NCBI RefSeq assembly: GCF_017255015.1
Contig: NZ_JAFKCS010000011.1
Coordinates: forward strand, 60,953 to 124,952
Origin: Bowmanella yangjiangensis
GTDB taxonomy: Bacteria > Pseudomonadota > Gammaproteobacteria > Enterobacterales > Alteromonadaceae
DNA length: 64,000 bases
Reading direction: 5' to 3'
Made by a program: the position numbers and the translations under genes. Under the pieces are notes generated by a model. It had not been told where the DNA came from. It did not search any database and saw nothing but the letters and a program-made list of their open reading frames with translations. Shown piece by piece: positions 63,199 through 64,000 of the stretch. How positions within the stretch are numbered: the stretch's first letter is position 1; every line of letters starts with the position of its first letter.

Positions 63199-64000
63199 TT
63201 AAGCCAGTTGTTTACTTAAGTACTCTTCATAAGGCCCTTGGAAATCAACAATACCATCGGTCTTGATATCCAAAACACGGGTTGCCAGTGAAGATACAAA
63301 TTCACGGTCGTGTGACACAAAAATCAGCGTACCTTCAAAGTGCTCCAATGCCAGGTTTAAGGCTTCAATAGACTCCATATCCAAGTGGTTGGTCGGCTCA
63401 TCCATCACCAGTATATTAGGTCGCTGATTGATCAGCTTACCGAATAACATACGACCTTTTTCACCACCAGAGAGAGATTTCACTGACTTTTTAATGTCAT
63501 CCTGAGAGAACAGCATACGACCTAATAAGCCGCGCACCGTTTGCTCATCATCACCGGGGTTTTTCCACTGGCTCATCCAGTCGAACAGGGTCATATCCTT
63601 AGCAAAATCCTCACTGTGATCCTGCGCATAGTAACCAATGCTGGCATTTTCCGACCATTTCACTAAACCCGTTTTGCTTGGCAGTTCACCAATCAGGGTT
63701 TTCAGGAAGGTGGTTTTCCCTATACCGTTGGCACCAATCACCGCCACCTTTTCACCGACTTCCAGAATCATACTGAATTGTTTAAACAACAGTTCGTCAT
63801 AACCGTTGCCAATATTTTCCAGCTCCAGGGCATTGCGGAACAGCTTCTTCTGTTGGGTAAAACGAATAAAAGGGCTGACCCGGCTGGAAGCCTTAATTTC
63901 ATGCAGCTCAATTTTCTCAATTTGCTTAGCTCTGGAGGTGGCCTGCTTAGCTTTGGAGGCGTTAGCTGAGAAGCGGCTGACGAAAGTTTGCAGCTCGGCA
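63199..64000 (-). CDS. ybiT: ABC-F family ATPase YbiT (5' part outside window)
   Basis: The last 266 residues of a minus-strand ABC-F protein whose start lies right of the window. The first visible part ([20 protein letters not shown], then [10 protein letters not shown]) is the linker between the two ATPase domains, and closely follows E. coli YbiT. The second ATPase domain is complete: Walker [16 protein letters not shown], signature [12 protein letters not shown], Walker [14 protein letters not shown] and switch histidine in [12 protein letters not shown] proteins bind the ribosome E site and tune translation. A start codon inside this stretch, at 63789, is internal and not the true start. 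Confidence 0.95.
   Translation of the reverse strand, partial: AELQTFVSRFSANASKAKQATSRAKQIEKIELHEIKASSRVSPFIRFTQQKKLFRNALELENIGNGYDELLFKQFSMILEVGEKVAVIGANGIGKTTFLKTLIGELPSKTGLVKWSENASIGYYAQDHSEDFAKDMTLFDWMSQWKNPGDDEQTVRGLLGRMLFSQDDIKKSVKSLSGGEKGRMLFGKLINQRPNILVMDEPTNHLDMESIEALNLALEHFEGTLIFVSHDREFVSSLATRVLDIKTDGIVDFQGPYEEYLSKQLA

Overview
The window looks like a chromosomal segment of a free-living, probably marine gammaproteobacterium of the Alteromonadales (Alteromonadaceae/Shewanella-like). Evidence: three large TonB-dependent receptors, the smc-zipA-ligA block beside cysZ, DUF2919, DUF3392, DUF2938 and DUF2798 proteins, PsrA-type control of fadE, HexR-type boxes, and an N-acetylgalactosamine (GalNAc) locus like the one described in Shewanella. 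I saw no tRNA or rRNA gene, insertion sequence, prophage or CRISPR array. Both ends cut genes: an M14 peptidase at the left and the ABC-F ATPase ybiT at the right.

Layout: 1-7758 is a peptide-scavenging cluster of a TonB receptor, an N-acyl-D-amino-acid deacylase lipoprotein and an M14 carboxypeptidase, divergent from a LysR regulator; the shared promoter region carries two matching T-N11-A boxes. 7852-15865 holds a DEAD-box helicase, an orphan H-NOX nitric oxide sensor behind a YfcC carrier, a solute-binding-like protein, a ketopantoate-reductase homologue, DUF3224, PhnA/YjdM and a nucleoside deaminase. 15909-18147 is ahpC-ahpF. 18295-30918 is the GalNAc locus: repressor, Tat-exported GH109 enzyme, GatZ/KbaZ-family protein, AgaS, ROK kinase, deacetylase and MFS permease on the minus strand, and a TonB receptor plus DUF3472 lipoprotein divergently. 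31041-32376 is a LysR gene overlapping a small unknown gene.

32514-43121 is housekeeping (DUF2919, DUF3392, ligA, zipA, smc, cysZ) ending in a PAS-GGDEF-EAL protein whose tail overlaps cysZ. 43468-51588 has a GST, an RRM protein, a CBM48 protein and ppc (the last two each behind a HexR-like box), a LysR/DUF2798/DUF2938 module and a serine hydrolase. 51808-54809 is psrA-fadE with a PsrA operator. 55188-62017 has an M2 dipeptidase lipoprotein, a SixA-like phosphatase, a third TonB receptor and an NhaC antiporter. 62181-64000 has a CDF metal exporter and ybiT.

The most interesting signals are regulatory. The same CATAA-N7-TTATG palindrome occurs twice between the first TonB receptor and its LysR gene and once about 53 kb away upstream of the third TonB receptor, which sits beside another peptidase; this suggests one unnamed LysR regulon for peptide uptake. 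Others are the HexR-like pair, the PsrA operator, a CGAAAGC motif series in the GalNAc control region, and a promoter-plus-terminator unit upstream of the M2 peptidase that could be a small RNA. All functions are inferred by reading; no database search was run.
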